Source of the DNA: CAYJHC01 sp964370035 | GTDB lineage: Bacteria; Bacillota; Clostridia; Peptostreptococcales; Anaerovoracaceae | DNA length: 7,191 bases | Assembly (NCBI GenBank): GCA_964370035.1 | Contig: CAYJGT010000067.1 | Coordinates: 1 to 7,191, forward strand | Direction: 5' to 3' | Part shown: one piece after another, positions 1 to 5,494 of the stretch | How positions within the stretch are numbered: position 1 is the first letter of the stretch | Layout of the letters: each line of letters starts with the position of its first letter | Translations under genes and position numbers: made by a program | Notes under the pieces: generated by a model | The model's input: only the letters and a program-made list of their open reading frames with translations | What the model was told of the DNA's origin: nothing | The model's database searches: none

Positions 1-262
1 CTTTAGGGTAGCTAATATCCACCCAGCGATAGCCCATCCCGAGCATCATTAAGTGGGAATGAATATCAACAAACCCAGGAAGCATTGTTTTGCCTTTCAG
101 GTCATATTCTTCATACATTCCACCCCAAGTTTCTTTTGCATAATTTTCACATTTTTTTAGAGATCCTACACAACGAATGATTCCATTCTCAACAAAAACT
201 GCCTCTGCTAATTTTTGCTCTGAAATTGTTATGATGTCTCCTCCGTAAAAGAGTTTTGCCAT
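1..262 (-). CDS. Amidohydrolase family protein (YtcJ-like), N-terminal part, cut by window edge
   Basis: Only the first 87 codons are present; the gene runs off the left edge of the window. It starts at an ATG (260-262 on the complement) preceded by a GGGAGGT ribosome binding site about 6 bases away. Residues 1-30 form the small beta domain typical of amidohydrolase N-termini (GGDIITISEQ..., VENGIIRCVG). Residues 61-70 read LPGFVDIHSH, with H68-S69-H70 giving the H-x-H metal-ligand pair at the end of strand 1 of the TIM barrel. The following LMMLGMGYRWVDIS resembles the Amidohydrolase_3/YtcJ group, metal-dependent hydrolases acting on amide or related C-N bonds. The true substrate cannot be read from this fragment. 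It is the first gene downstream of a sigma-54 promoter at 313-328 and of a sigma-54 activator gene on the same strand, so it is probably the regulator's target. The alternative is another member of the superfamily, such as a deaminase or dihydroorotase-like enzyme. Confidence 0.85.
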   Translation of the reverse strand, partial: MAKLFYGGDIITISEQKLAEAVFVENGIIRCVGSLKKCENYAKETWGGMYEEYDLKGKTMLPGFVDIHSHLMMLGMGYRWVDISYPK

Positions 263-312
263 TTTTTTACCTCCCGATTTATTTTTATAAAATTTGCTTA
301 ATTTATTAATAA

Positions 313-328
313 AGCAAGATTTGTGCCG
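313..328 (-). promoter_or_regulatory. Sigma-54 (-24/-12) promoter for the amidohydrolase gene
   Basis: Read on the minus strand, this is CGGCACAAATCTTGCT, which matches the sigma-54 consensus TGGCAC-N5-TTGC except for the first base. GG and GC are separated by exactly 10 bases, the spacing this sigma factor requires. Transcription would start near 302-303, about 40 bases before the ATG at 262. The adjacent upstream gene on the same strand encodes a sigma-54 activator with an intact GAFTGA loop, which strongly supports the call. Confidence 0.75.
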
Positions 329-376
329 ATTTGATCATATTGTGTGATTTTCTGTAAGATGGGAAATTTAAGCGGT

Positions 377-402
377 TTTTGGTAATAATATTTTGGAATA
401 AT
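377..402. repeat. Tandem direct repeat, possible activator-binding site
   Basis: TTTTGGTAATAAT (377-389) is followed by TTTTGGAATAAT (391-402), two near-identical copies on a 14-base period. They lie about 50-90 bp upstream of the sigma-54 promoter at 313-328, where enhancer-like activator sites are often found. The sequence shows the repeat; its use by the neighbouring regulator is inference. Confidence 0.3.
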
Positions 403-425
403 GTTTAGGAGGAAGAAAAATGGAT

Positions 426-455
426 AAAAAAAAGAGGCGGAAATCCCCCCTTTTT
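426..455 (-). terminator. Rho-independent terminator-like hairpin downstream of the sigma-54 regulator
   Basis: On the minus strand, AAAAAGGGGGG pairs across an ATTT loop with CCGCCTC (one bulged G and one G-U pair), and the arm runs straight into eight T residues. This is a good intrinsic terminator for transcripts leaving the regulator gene that ends at 559. Because the A/T arms are symmetrical, it could also stop plus-strand transcripts. It would insulate the sigma-54 promoter at 313-328 from read-through. Confidence 0.6.
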
Positions 456-509
456 AATTGGCGTTTTTGTTGTTGTGAAAATGTGTCTATTTTGTAGGGT
501 TTAGAGTGC

Positions 510-544
510 AGGACAAAATACCTCACGATGGTGTTTTTTGTCCT
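510..544. repeat. Perfect 9-bp inverted repeat (hairpin) just after the regulator stop codon
   Basis: AGGACAAAA (510-518) and TTTTGTCCT (536-544) are perfect complements around a 17-base centre, which itself contains CAC-GATG-GTG. It begins 15 bases past the regulator stop. No T-tract follows on the minus strand, so it is a poor terminator by itself. It may instead be a 3'-end protecting stem or a dyad bound by the regulator, about 180-230 bp upstream of the sigma-54 promoter. Confidence 0.5.
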
Positions 545-558
545 CTACGATTGATACA

Positions 559-1968
559 TTACTTTATATTATATTTTTTTAGCTTTTTTCGAACAGTGCT
601 TCGATCAAGATTAAATACTTCGGATATATCTTTTATTGTTTTTAGCTTGTTGTAAGCTTGTGAAAAAAGCTCACTTTCGAAGGAGTTCATTTGAGATTCG
701 TATGTATCGTAGATATTCGGCTGAAGCTTACTAATGGGACTGCTTATTTTTTTCAAGTAATCTGGCATATGTTCTATAGTGATTTCATCATCTGTAGAAA
801 TTGCAAGAAGCATTTCTGTTACATTTTCAATCTCCCTTACATTTCCAGGCCAATCATAGGATAAAAAGCTTTCGATTGCCGAGGCTGAGAATGTTTTGCT
901 GCATTTATACTTAGTATTAAAGTCGCTTAGTGCCTTTAATACTAAAGGGATAATGTCTTCTTTTCTATCGCGTATAGAGGGGATGTTAATAGGAACTACA
1001 TTAAGTCTATAAAACAAGTCTTCGCGAAACTCTTTATTCTCCACCATTTTTTTAAGGTCTTTATTGGTCATTGCAATTATTCTTATGTCAATCTCTATGG
1101 GATTAACATCGCCTACCTTGATTACTTTTCGCTCTTGTACCACTCTTAATATTTTTGCTTGCATATGAAGCGGAAGTTCTCCTATTTCGTCTAAAATAAT
1201 GGTTCCTTTGTGAGCAGCTTGAAACAATCCCATTTTCCCGTTTTTCGCTGCGCCGGTAAAAGCTCCTGTTACATAGCCAAATAGTTCTGACTCTAGTAAG
1301 TGCTCAGGGATTGAAGCGCAGTCTATTTTAATAAGGGGTTGATCTTTTCTTAGACTGTTCTCATGAATAAATTGGCCTATTACACCTTTTCCCACGCCAG
1401 ATTCTCCAGTTAATAGAACAGTAGTGTCCCTTTGGGCTACGGTTAAGGCTATTTCAAAACTCTTTTTTATTGAGGCGCTTTTAAAAACGGCAGTTTGTGA
1501 AACCACTACATTTTTTTTTAAAGATCTTAACTCTATCTCGTATTTATCTACTAGATTTCTTGCTTCTAAAAGGCCTTTTTGCATTTGAGTTAGCCTAGTT
1601 ATATCTCTAGAGTGTACTATGATTTTATCTACTTCGTTACCTTTAAATAAAGGAACTCCCGTTAAGAGCATTTCTTTTCCGTTTTTCCCGGACGCAGTAA
1701 TCGATAAGGTCTTTTTTTCGGCAAGGACCTTTGGTGATACTGCATCAGAGTAATAGCCTACTTTTATTAATTCTTTTACGTTCATACCAATTAGTTCTTT
1801 TTTAGGGATACCTTCATAGTCAGAAGCTCTATTAACCCAAATCATGTTTAAATCTTTGTCTACTAATTGTATTCCGTCGCTTAAGTTCTCTAAAATAACT
1901 TCATAAAATTCGGATAATTCTTTGAAGCTGTTGTTTGTTTGCTTAAGTGTTTGTAAAGATTTTTTCAT
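559..1968 (-). CDS. PAS domain-containing sigma-54-dependent transcriptional activator
   Basis: This 469-residue enhancer-binding protein would open sigma-54 promoters by ATP hydrolysis. An N-terminal PAS sensor occupies about residues 18-125 (NLSDGIQLVDKD, then RDITRL at its end) and is followed by a coiled linker. The AAA+ domain has Walker A GESGVGKG (188-195), the sigma-54-contacting GAFTGA loop (235-240), Walker B IILDE (257-261), the arginine-finger region FREDLFYRLNV (314-324) and sensor II WPGNVRE (373-379), all intact. The C-terminal HTH (about 443-467, ISEVFNLDRSTVRKKLKKY) is closer to the TyrR-type than to the Fis-type. There is no receiver domain, so a small ligand rather than a kinase probably controls it. 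I chose the ATG at 1968 because GGAAAGG lies 6 bases upstream; an in-frame TTG at 1983 has no ribosome binding site. The likely target is the amidohydrolase gene downstream. Its ligand is unknown. Confidence 0.95.
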   Translation of the reverse strand: MKKSLQTLKQTNNSFKELSEFYEVILENLSDGIQLVDKDLNMIWVNRASDYEGIPKKELIGMNVKELIKVGYYSDAVSPKVLAEKKTLSITASGKNGKEMLLTGVPLFKGNEVDKIIVHSRDITRLTQMQKGLLEARNLVDKYEIELRSLKKNVVVSQTAVFKSASIKKSFEIALTVAQRDTTVLLTGESGVGKGVIGQFIHENSLRKDQPLIKIDCASIPEHLLESELFGYVTGAFTGAAKNGKMGLFQAAHKGTIILDEIGELPLHMQAKILRVVQERKVIKVGDVNPIEIDIRIIAMTNKDLKKMVENKEFREDLFYRLNVVPINIPSIRDRKEDIIPLVLKALSDFNTKYKCSKTFSASAIESFLSYDWPGNVREIENVTEMLLAISTDDEITIEHMPDYLKKISSPISKLQPNIYDTYESQMNSFESELFSQAYNKLKTIKDISEVFNLDRSTVRKKLKKYNIK

Positions 1969-2045
1969 TTCGTGCCTTTCCAATCTAAGGGATTTATTTT
2001 CTTGAAGTTGATTAATGTGCCGAATAAGATAATTTGTATGGGTAT

Positions 2046-2051
2046 ATTATA
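2046..2051 (-). promoter_or_regulatory. Possible -10 box for the sigma-54 regulator gene
   Basis: A perfect TATAAT lies on the minus strand 78 bases upstream of the regulator ATG. No convincing TTGACA is found 16-18 bases further upstream, so this is a weak prediction resting on the -10 hexamer alone. Confidence 0.3.
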
Positions 2052-2081
2052 CATGAGATTTATGGAATATGGATTTTTTTT

Positions 2082-2099
2082 GAGATAAAAGGGTATCTC
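2082..2099. repeat. Inverted repeat in the divergent promoter region
   Basis: GAGATA (2082-2087) and TATCTC (2094-2099) form a perfect 6-bp dyad with a 6-base spacer. It sits between the regulator and the divergent metal-transporter gene and could be an operator for either. It does not resemble the Zur box consensus known to me from Firmicutes. Confidence 0.35.
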
Positions 2100-2156
2100 T
2101 GTGCTAAAAGGACGTCAAGAAAAGTGTTTTTAATTTTACGAAAGGGGTAAAAACTA

Positions 2157-2170
2157 ACTGTAAGAACAGT
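2157..2170. repeat. Small hairpin upstream of the ZIP transporter gene
   Basis: ACTGT-AAGA-ACAGT is a perfect 5-bp stem with a 4-base loop, extendable to CT/AG after one mismatch. It lies about 45 bases before the transporter start and would be in its 5' leader. Its function is unknown. No clear sigma-A promoter for the transporter is visible between 1984 and 2150. Confidence 0.3.
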
Positions 2171-2213
2171 GAGATTTTTGTTGAAAGGCGACGAAAGAAA
2201 AATGGAGGGCGGT

Positions 2214-3014
2214 GTGGACAATATATTAATGGCATTTATTTTTACTGCTTGTGCTGGATTAGCAACTGCTATTGGTGGTTTGGTAGTAATATTTGCAAAA
2301 GAAGACAATACAAAAATGCTATCATTTTCCTTGGGGTTTTCTGCAGGGGTAATGGTCTTTGTTGCGCTTACAGAAATATACCCTAAAGCTTTAGAATCAA
2401 TCTCTATGGAATACTCGGATAAAATGGCAATGCTAATAACGGCCATCTCTTTTTTTGGAGGCATAGGAATCATCGCATTAATAGATAGATTTACTCCTGA
2501 AGCAATTAACCCCCATGAGGTGAAGGGTAGCGCAAAGGTGAAGGCTTCTGCTGAAAAGAATAAAGGGTTGTTGAAGATGGGAATGTTTACAGCTTTAGCC
2601 ATAGCAATACATAATTTCCCAGAGGGAATCGCTACTTTTATGTCTGTAATAATTGACCCTACAATTGCTATCCCTATAGTAGTTGCTATAGCAATACATA
2701 ATGTGCCAGAGGGTATGGCGGTAGCAATGCCTGTATATTATGCTACGGGAAAGAAGGGGAAGGCATTTCTATTAGCGACACTATCAGGACTTACAGAGCC
2801 GATAGGTGCTTTAGTGGGATATGCAATACTTCTGCCTTTCTTAACTGACACTTTATTTGGAATTGTATTTTCTGCCGTTGCAGGGATAATGGTATATATT
2901 TCATTAGACGAATTATTACCTACTGCAGAAGAATATGGTCACCACCATTTATCTATTACAGGAGTTGTACTGGGGATGATGGTAATGGCGGTTAGCATTA
3001 TTCTGTTAGTGTAA
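2214..3014 (+). CDS. zupT: ZIP-family divalent metal (zinc) transporter, ZupT-like
   Basis: This integral membrane protein should import zinc or related divalent cations. With the start used here it has 266 residues, normal for bacterial ZupT. Eight hydrophobic segments fit the family, with a charged, Lys-rich cytoplasmic loop around residues 92-120. The two signature motifs of the transport site are present: HNFPEG (133-138, TM4) and HNVPEG (162-167, TM5). SGLTEPIGA (about 191-199) and DELLP (232-236) are also conserved, and a His triplet (243-245) follows. I prefer the GTG at 2214 because GGAGG (2204-2208) is 5 bases upstream and the resulting N-terminus (MDNILMAFIFTACAGLATAIGG) aligns with family members. 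An ATG at 2202 or a GTG at 2169 would add 4 or 15 residues. It is transcribed away from the sigma-54 regulator. The metal is inferred from the family; ZupT proteins can also carry Fe, Mn or Co. Confidence 0.93.
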   Translation: MDNILMAFIFTACAGLATAIGGLVVIFAKEDNTKMLSFSLGFSAGVMVFVALTEIYPKALESISMEYSDKMAMLITAISFFGGIGIIALIDRFTPEAINPHEVKGSAKVKASAEKNKGLLKMGMFTALAIAIHNFPEGIATFMSVIIDPTIAIPIVVAIAIHNVPEGMAVAMPVYYATGKKGKAFLLATLSGLTEPIGALVGYAILLPFLTDTLFGIVFSAVAGIMVYISLDELLPTAEEYGHHHLSITGVVLGMMVMAVSIILLV

Positions 3015-3136
3015 AATTGTCTACTTGGACTGGAGCTTGGAATTGTTTTTTCATGCTCGAACTGCTATGGCGTTTCATTGTCAATATGTCTATTTTAAAT
3101 TCAATTACAGTTTTGTATTGCCAAACCACTATAAAA

Positions 3137-3167
3137 ATAGTGTAGCGACAATAAGTAGCTACACTAT
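3137..3167. terminator. Bidirectional intrinsic terminator between convergent genes
   Basis: ATAGTGTAGC (3137-3146) and GCTACACTAT (3158-3167) form a perfect 10-bp stem around an 11-base loop. On the minus strand TTTT follows the stem; on the plus strand CAGTTTTCTTT follows. It lies 123 bases after the transporter stop and 10 bases after the zinc-ribbon gene stop, so it can end both convergent transcripts. Confidence 0.85.
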
Positions 3168-3176
3168 CAGTTTTCT

Positions 3177-4445
3177 TTATAAATATCCACCAACATCTGA
3201 ATTTGGTACGTACCACATGCTTACCCATTTGCCGTGGGAACAAGACCACCATTCGTATTTGGTTTCATCTCCAGTAGCTTGGTTATGGTTATATGCAGCC
3301 TTATCTGCAGCGCTTCGAGCGGCAGAGCTGGAGTTATAATGAGTAGCTCCGTGGTTTGCTGAACATTTAGCGGAAACAGATGAGCTAGATGAACTGCTAG
3401 ATGAGCTAGATGAACTACTTGAAGTAGTAGTCTTCTTTTTCACAGTAACAGTAATGGTGCTTGTTCCTTCATTTCCGCTTTGGTCAATAGCCTTTGCGGT
3501 AACTTTATAAGAGCCTGGGGTGCTGAGCTTTACATCGCTATCGTCAAATGTTAACTCGTAACTACCTAACTCATCTACCTTGACGGTCTTCGTATAGTCA
3601 ACTTTGCTAGCCCCTTCAGTGGCACTAACATTGTTCACAGTCGTAACTTTCGGTGCTACATTATCCGTAATCACAAGATATGCAGTAGCGGTTTGGTCTT
3701 CATATTGTAGGGTTATTGGATATTCTCCAACTTCTAAATATCCCTTTTCGTCTTCTGGAATAGTAGTATTGCTAATACTTATCTGGTAAAGGTTATCTTC
3801 TAGTTTTTGTTTGTCGTTTCCTTCTGCAAAAGTAAAATCTTCCACTGATAAAGTGTATAAATCATATGACTTAAGGCCATATTCAGCATGGTAATCTGTT
3901 GCATAGTCTTCTAGTTTAAAGGAGCTATTAAATAAAAAGAAAAATGCTGAAATAACGACCACAGCAGTAACAGTGGCTCCGATAGCCCAAGGAATTGCTT
4001 GACTTTTCTTTTTTGTATTTGAAGCACTTGTGGTAACAGTTCTGGGGATTTCTTTATTTTGAGTATCAGCCGCACCAGTTATTGTGTCACTTTTAGCAAC
4101 TTCTTTATTGCTGGCTGTATTAACGGGATTATTAATGTCTGCTTCAGTATTTGTGTTATTTTGATTATTTGCCTCTAGGCTAATTGCTTTTCCTGCTTCA
4201 GAGCTAAAGGTGTTTTGACTAGCAACGTTTTCGTCAACTGTATCTTGAGAGTTTACTTCTTTAGGTGCAGTTATATCTTGGTCTTTGGAGTCAAGGACAG
4301 TAACTTTTTCTTTTTCTAGAGGCAGAATATTCTCTTCTTTACCAATTTCATTTTCGGATGGTTTCTGTGTAATTGTTTTTTCTCCGCATGTTGAACAAAA
4401 AACATCTTGGTCTTCCATTTTGTTGCCACAGTATCTACAAAACAT
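3177..4445 (-). CDS. Zinc-ribbon, single-pass membrane protein with extracellular Ig-like domain and Ser-rich linker
   Basis: This 422-residue protein is of unknown function. Residues 1-23 form a short zinc ribbon (C3-x2-C6 and C17-x2-C20). A long acidic, Asn/Thr/Ser-rich low-complexity stretch follows (about 24-145), then KKK and one transmembrane helix (150-172), so the N-terminus should be cytoplasmic and the rest outside. Residues 175-262 form a beta-rich segment, and 264-335 look like a bacterial Ig-like domain (VAPKVTTV..., YKVTAKAIDQSGNEG, TITVTV). A KKKTTT stretch and 15 consecutive serines (342-356) lead to a C-terminal module with C361, H365, H369, H387, C402 and H404 and several Trp. 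GGAGG lies 6 bases before the ATG. It converges on the ZIP transporter and is divergent from the pilin array. A surface or envelope role is likely; any link to pili or metal is only positional. Confidence 0.92.
   Translation of the reverse strand: MFCRYCGNKMEDQDVFCSTCGEKTITQKPSENEIGKEENILPLEKEKVTVLDSKDQDITAPKEVNSQDTVDENVASQNTFSSEAGKAISLEANNQNNTNTEADINNPVNTASNKEVAKSDTITGAADTQNKEIPRTVTTSASNTKKKSQAIPWAIGATVTAVVVISAFFFLFNSSFKLEDYATDYHAEYGLKSYDLYTLSVEDFTFAEGNDKQKLEDNLYQISISNTTIPEDEKGYLEVGEYPITLQYEDQTATAYLVITDNVAPKVTTVNNVSATEGASKVDYTKTVKVDELGSYELTFDDSDVKLSTPGSYKVTAKAIDQSGNEGTSTITVTVKKKTTTSSSSSSSSSSSSSSSVSAKCSANHGATHYNSSSAARSAADKAAYNHNQATGDETKYEWWSCSHGKWVSMWYVPNSDVGGYL
3378..3416 (-). repeat. Exact 18-bp direct repeat encoding part of the poly-serine linker
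   Basis: The 18-base unit at 3378-3395 recurs exactly at 3399-3416 after a 3-base spacer, giving a 21-base period. It encodes serines using mixed TCA/TCT/AGC/AGT codons. The period is a multiple of three, so slippage would change linker length without a frameshift. Confidence 0.85.
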
Positions 4446-4465
4446 ATGATTCCTCCTTTTTATTT

Positions 4466-4491
4466 ATGTATTTCAATACATTCATATTATA
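4466..4491 (-). promoter_or_regulatory. Candidate promoter with overlapping operator-like palindrome for the zinc-ribbon gene
   Basis: A TATAAT hexamer (4486-4491, minus strand) lies 40 bases upstream of the zinc-ribbon gene ATG. There is no good -35. The expected start point falls in a perfect 7-bp dyad, ATGTATT-TC-AATACAT (4466-4481), a position suited to a repressor. The palindrome is certain; its role is inferred. Confidence 0.4.
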
Positions 4492-4542
4492 TACCAATTT
4501 TTCTAGTTTTACTTAAATATTTCCAAAATTTTACTAAAATTT

Positions 4543-4552
4543 ATAGCGCTAT
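4543..4552. repeat. Perfect 10-bp palindrome ATAGCGCTAT
   Basis: A GC-cored palindrome in otherwise very AT-rich intergenic DNA, between the divergent zinc-ribbon gene and the pilin array. It could be a protein-binding site; nothing else in the window tells which. Confidence 0.35.
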
Positions 4553-4584
4553 CCAAAAACTATCGGAAGTTGTTTCGGTTTGAA

Positions 4585-4593
4585 TGATATAAT
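4585..4593 (+). promoter_or_regulatory. Extended -10 promoter element upstream of the pilin array
   Basis: TGATATAAT fits the extended -10 consensus TGnTATAAT exactly. The -35 region at proper spacing (around GGAAGT) is poor, which extended -10 promoters can tolerate. It would add about 130 nt to the pilin transcript compared with the stronger promoter at 4695-4723. Confidence 0.4.
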
Positions 4594-4615
4594 AGTGAAA
4601 AAGGGTATTTATTAA

Positions 4616-4631
4616 AAAAGTTTTAACTTTT
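4616..4631. repeat. Palindrome AAAAGTT-TT-AACTTTT
   Basis: Perfect 7-bp arms with a 2-base centre, located between the two candidate pilin promoters. The centre is too small for a stable RNA hairpin loop, so a DNA-binding dyad is the more natural reading. Confidence 0.35.
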
Positions 4632-4650
4632 CAGTTTGCCGAAACCAGGA

Positions 4651-4674
4651 AATGTTGTAATGTTGAAATGTAAC
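4651..4674 (+). repeat. Three tandem 8-base repeats ahead of the pilin promoter
   Basis: AATGTTGT, AATGTTGA and AATGTAAC follow each other directly, the third being degenerate. They end 20 bases before the -35 box at 4695, a position suited to an activator. A role in regulation is inference. Confidence 0.3.
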
Positions 4675-4694
4675 CTGTTTTGAACCGATATTTA

Positions 4695-4723
4695 TTGACA
4701 AATCAATAGAAACTACATATTAT
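4695..4723 (+). promoter_or_regulatory. Near-consensus sigma-A promoter of the pilin array
   Basis: TTGACA (4695-4700) and TATTAT (4718-4723) are separated by exactly 17 bases. The -35 is a perfect match and the -10 is one base off TATAAT. Transcription would start near 4730, leaving a leader of about 90 nt before the first pilin ATG. This is the best vegetative promoter in the window. Confidence 0.75.
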
Positions 4724-4729
4724 ATATGT

Positions 4730-4820
4730 TGATGCGGTAAATAGCAATTATCTTTGAAACCTAGCCAGGTTTTGGCTTTGCCAGCAATAAAAGATAGGCA
4801 CGAAAAGGGGAAGTGGAGCT
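4730..4820 (+). promoter_or_regulatory. Structured 5' leader of the pilin transcript, candidate cis-regulatory RNA
   Basis: Hand folding gives a three-way junction. P1 is TATCTTT (4749-4755) with AAAGATA (4790-4796), P2 is AAACCT (4757-4762) with AGGTTT (4767-4772), and P3 is TGGC (4773-4776) with GCCA (4780-4783). A competing hairpin pairs AGCCA (4763-4767) with TGGCT (4773-4777), which would break both P2 and P3. GCCAG occurs twice, on either side of its complement, as in two-state RNA switches. GGGG and GGAG ribosome-binding stretches follow at 4807-4817. I do not see the hallmark bases of c-di-GMP-I (GEMM) or another riboswitch I know, so no ligand is proposed. Confidence 0.45.
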
Positions 4821-5393
4821 ATGAAAAAAAATAAAGGATTTACATTAATGGAGGTAATCGTTGTAATTGCAATATTGGCAATTCTAGCGGCTATAGCGGT
4901 TCCAACCATTACAGGATATATAGAGGAATCAAGGGAAACTGCAGACTTACAAGTTGCAACTAATATTGTAAGAGCGACGGAGCTTGCTGTAGTTATGCAT
5001 AATCAAGAATTACCAGATGATGCAATTATAGAGGTTCTTTGGTGCACGGGGTATGCAGATACTAGTGTTTATAAAGATATGCTTATTGTAAGAGAAGTGA
5101 CTAGTTGGAGAAGGCCAGATGGTTATGGGTCTACTCCAAAAATAAAAAGCCTTGAAAATGTCCAAAAGTCGATTATTGGTACCTTAGGGTATACTGCTCA
5201 GCGTGATAAGGATGGGTACTGGCTTGCAAAAATGGATACATCAAAGTCCCAGATAGCTGAAGAAAGCAACTTTGTTTTTCACATACATACAGGAACGGGA
5301 GAAGTTAAGGCGGCTTATTACACTGAAGCTATTGACGGTGTTAAAAACATTTGGATAACTGAGATGGGTGTGAATATAGAGCCTGCGGAATAG
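4821..5393 (+). CDS. Type IV prepilin, pilin 1 of the array
   Basis: This 190-residue prepilin is a subunit of a type IV pilus or pilus-like fibre. The leader MKKNKG is followed by FTLMEVIVVIAILAILAAIAVP, the classic prepilin peptidase site. Cleavage after G6 leaves F+1 (to be N-methylated), E+5 needed for assembly, and P+22 in the helix. Residues 7-60 form the long N-terminal alpha helix. The globular part holds LPDDAIIEVLWCTGY, an IVREV segment, and a C-terminal NFVFHIHTGTGEV...KNIWITEMGV block shared with the next two genes. There is one cysteine only, so no intramolecular disulphide loop as in Gram-negative pilins. It is the first gene behind the promoter and structured leader. Ribosome binding is by GGGG (4807-4810), 10 bases off, or GGAG (4814-4817), 3 bases off. 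No assembly genes are visible. It could also be a minor pseudopilin. Confidence 0.93.
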   Translation: MKKNKGFTLMEVIVVIAILAILAAIAVPTITGYIEESRETADLQVATNIVRATELAVVMHNQELPDDAIIEVLWCTGYADTSVYKDMLIVREVTSWRRPDGYGSTPKIKSLENVQKSIIGTLGYTAQRDKDGYWLAKMDTSKSQIAEESNFVFHIHTGTGEVKAAYYTEAIDGVKNIWITEMGVNIEPAE

Positions 5394-5430
5394 GTTATGG
5401 AGGCAGAATGGTAAACTTGCATATATGATA

Positions 5431-5460
5431 TTGTTTAAGGCGAAAATATAATAATATAAT
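5431..5460 (+). promoter_or_regulatory. Possible internal promoter for pilin 2
   Basis: TTGTTT (5431-5436) is followed 18 bases later by a perfect TATAAT (5455-5460), inside the 101-base gap between pilins 1 and 2. The -35 is poor and the region is simply AT-rich, so this could be chance. If real, pilin 2 could be expressed separately. Confidence 0.3.
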
Positions 5461-5494
5461 AAGGGGAAGGAATTCTAAAAGGGTAGGTCGTGTA

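Noticed and set aside
2008..2032. GGCAC on the minus strand near 2020 considered as a second sigma-54 promoter for the regulator
   Set aside because: CGGCACATTAATCAA has the -24 half but lacks GC at the required -12 spacing.
2060..2602. Minus-strand open frame of 180 codons
   Set aside because: It lies largely antisense to the ZIP transporter gene, which has clear family motifs; the antisense translation shows no recognisable domain and no good ribosome binding site.
2998..3252. Minus-strand open frame of 84 codons
   Set aside because: It overlaps the end of the zinc-ribbon gene in another frame, crosses the terminator and the transporter stop, and has no domain.
3025..3339. Plus-strand open frame of 104 codons
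   Set aside because: It runs through the bidirectional terminator and antisense into the 3' end of the zinc-ribbon gene; low-complexity Ala-rich end is a shadow of the coding strand.
3604..3789. Plus-strand open frame of 61 codons
   Set aside because: Entirely antisense to the Ig-like region of the zinc-ribbon protein.
4736..4810. Leader considered as a c-di-GMP-I (GEMM) riboswitch
   Set aside because: The three-way junction shape is suggestive, but the conserved GGGACGCAAAGCC-type core and the GAAA tetraloop-receptor features are not visible, so the class was not assigned.
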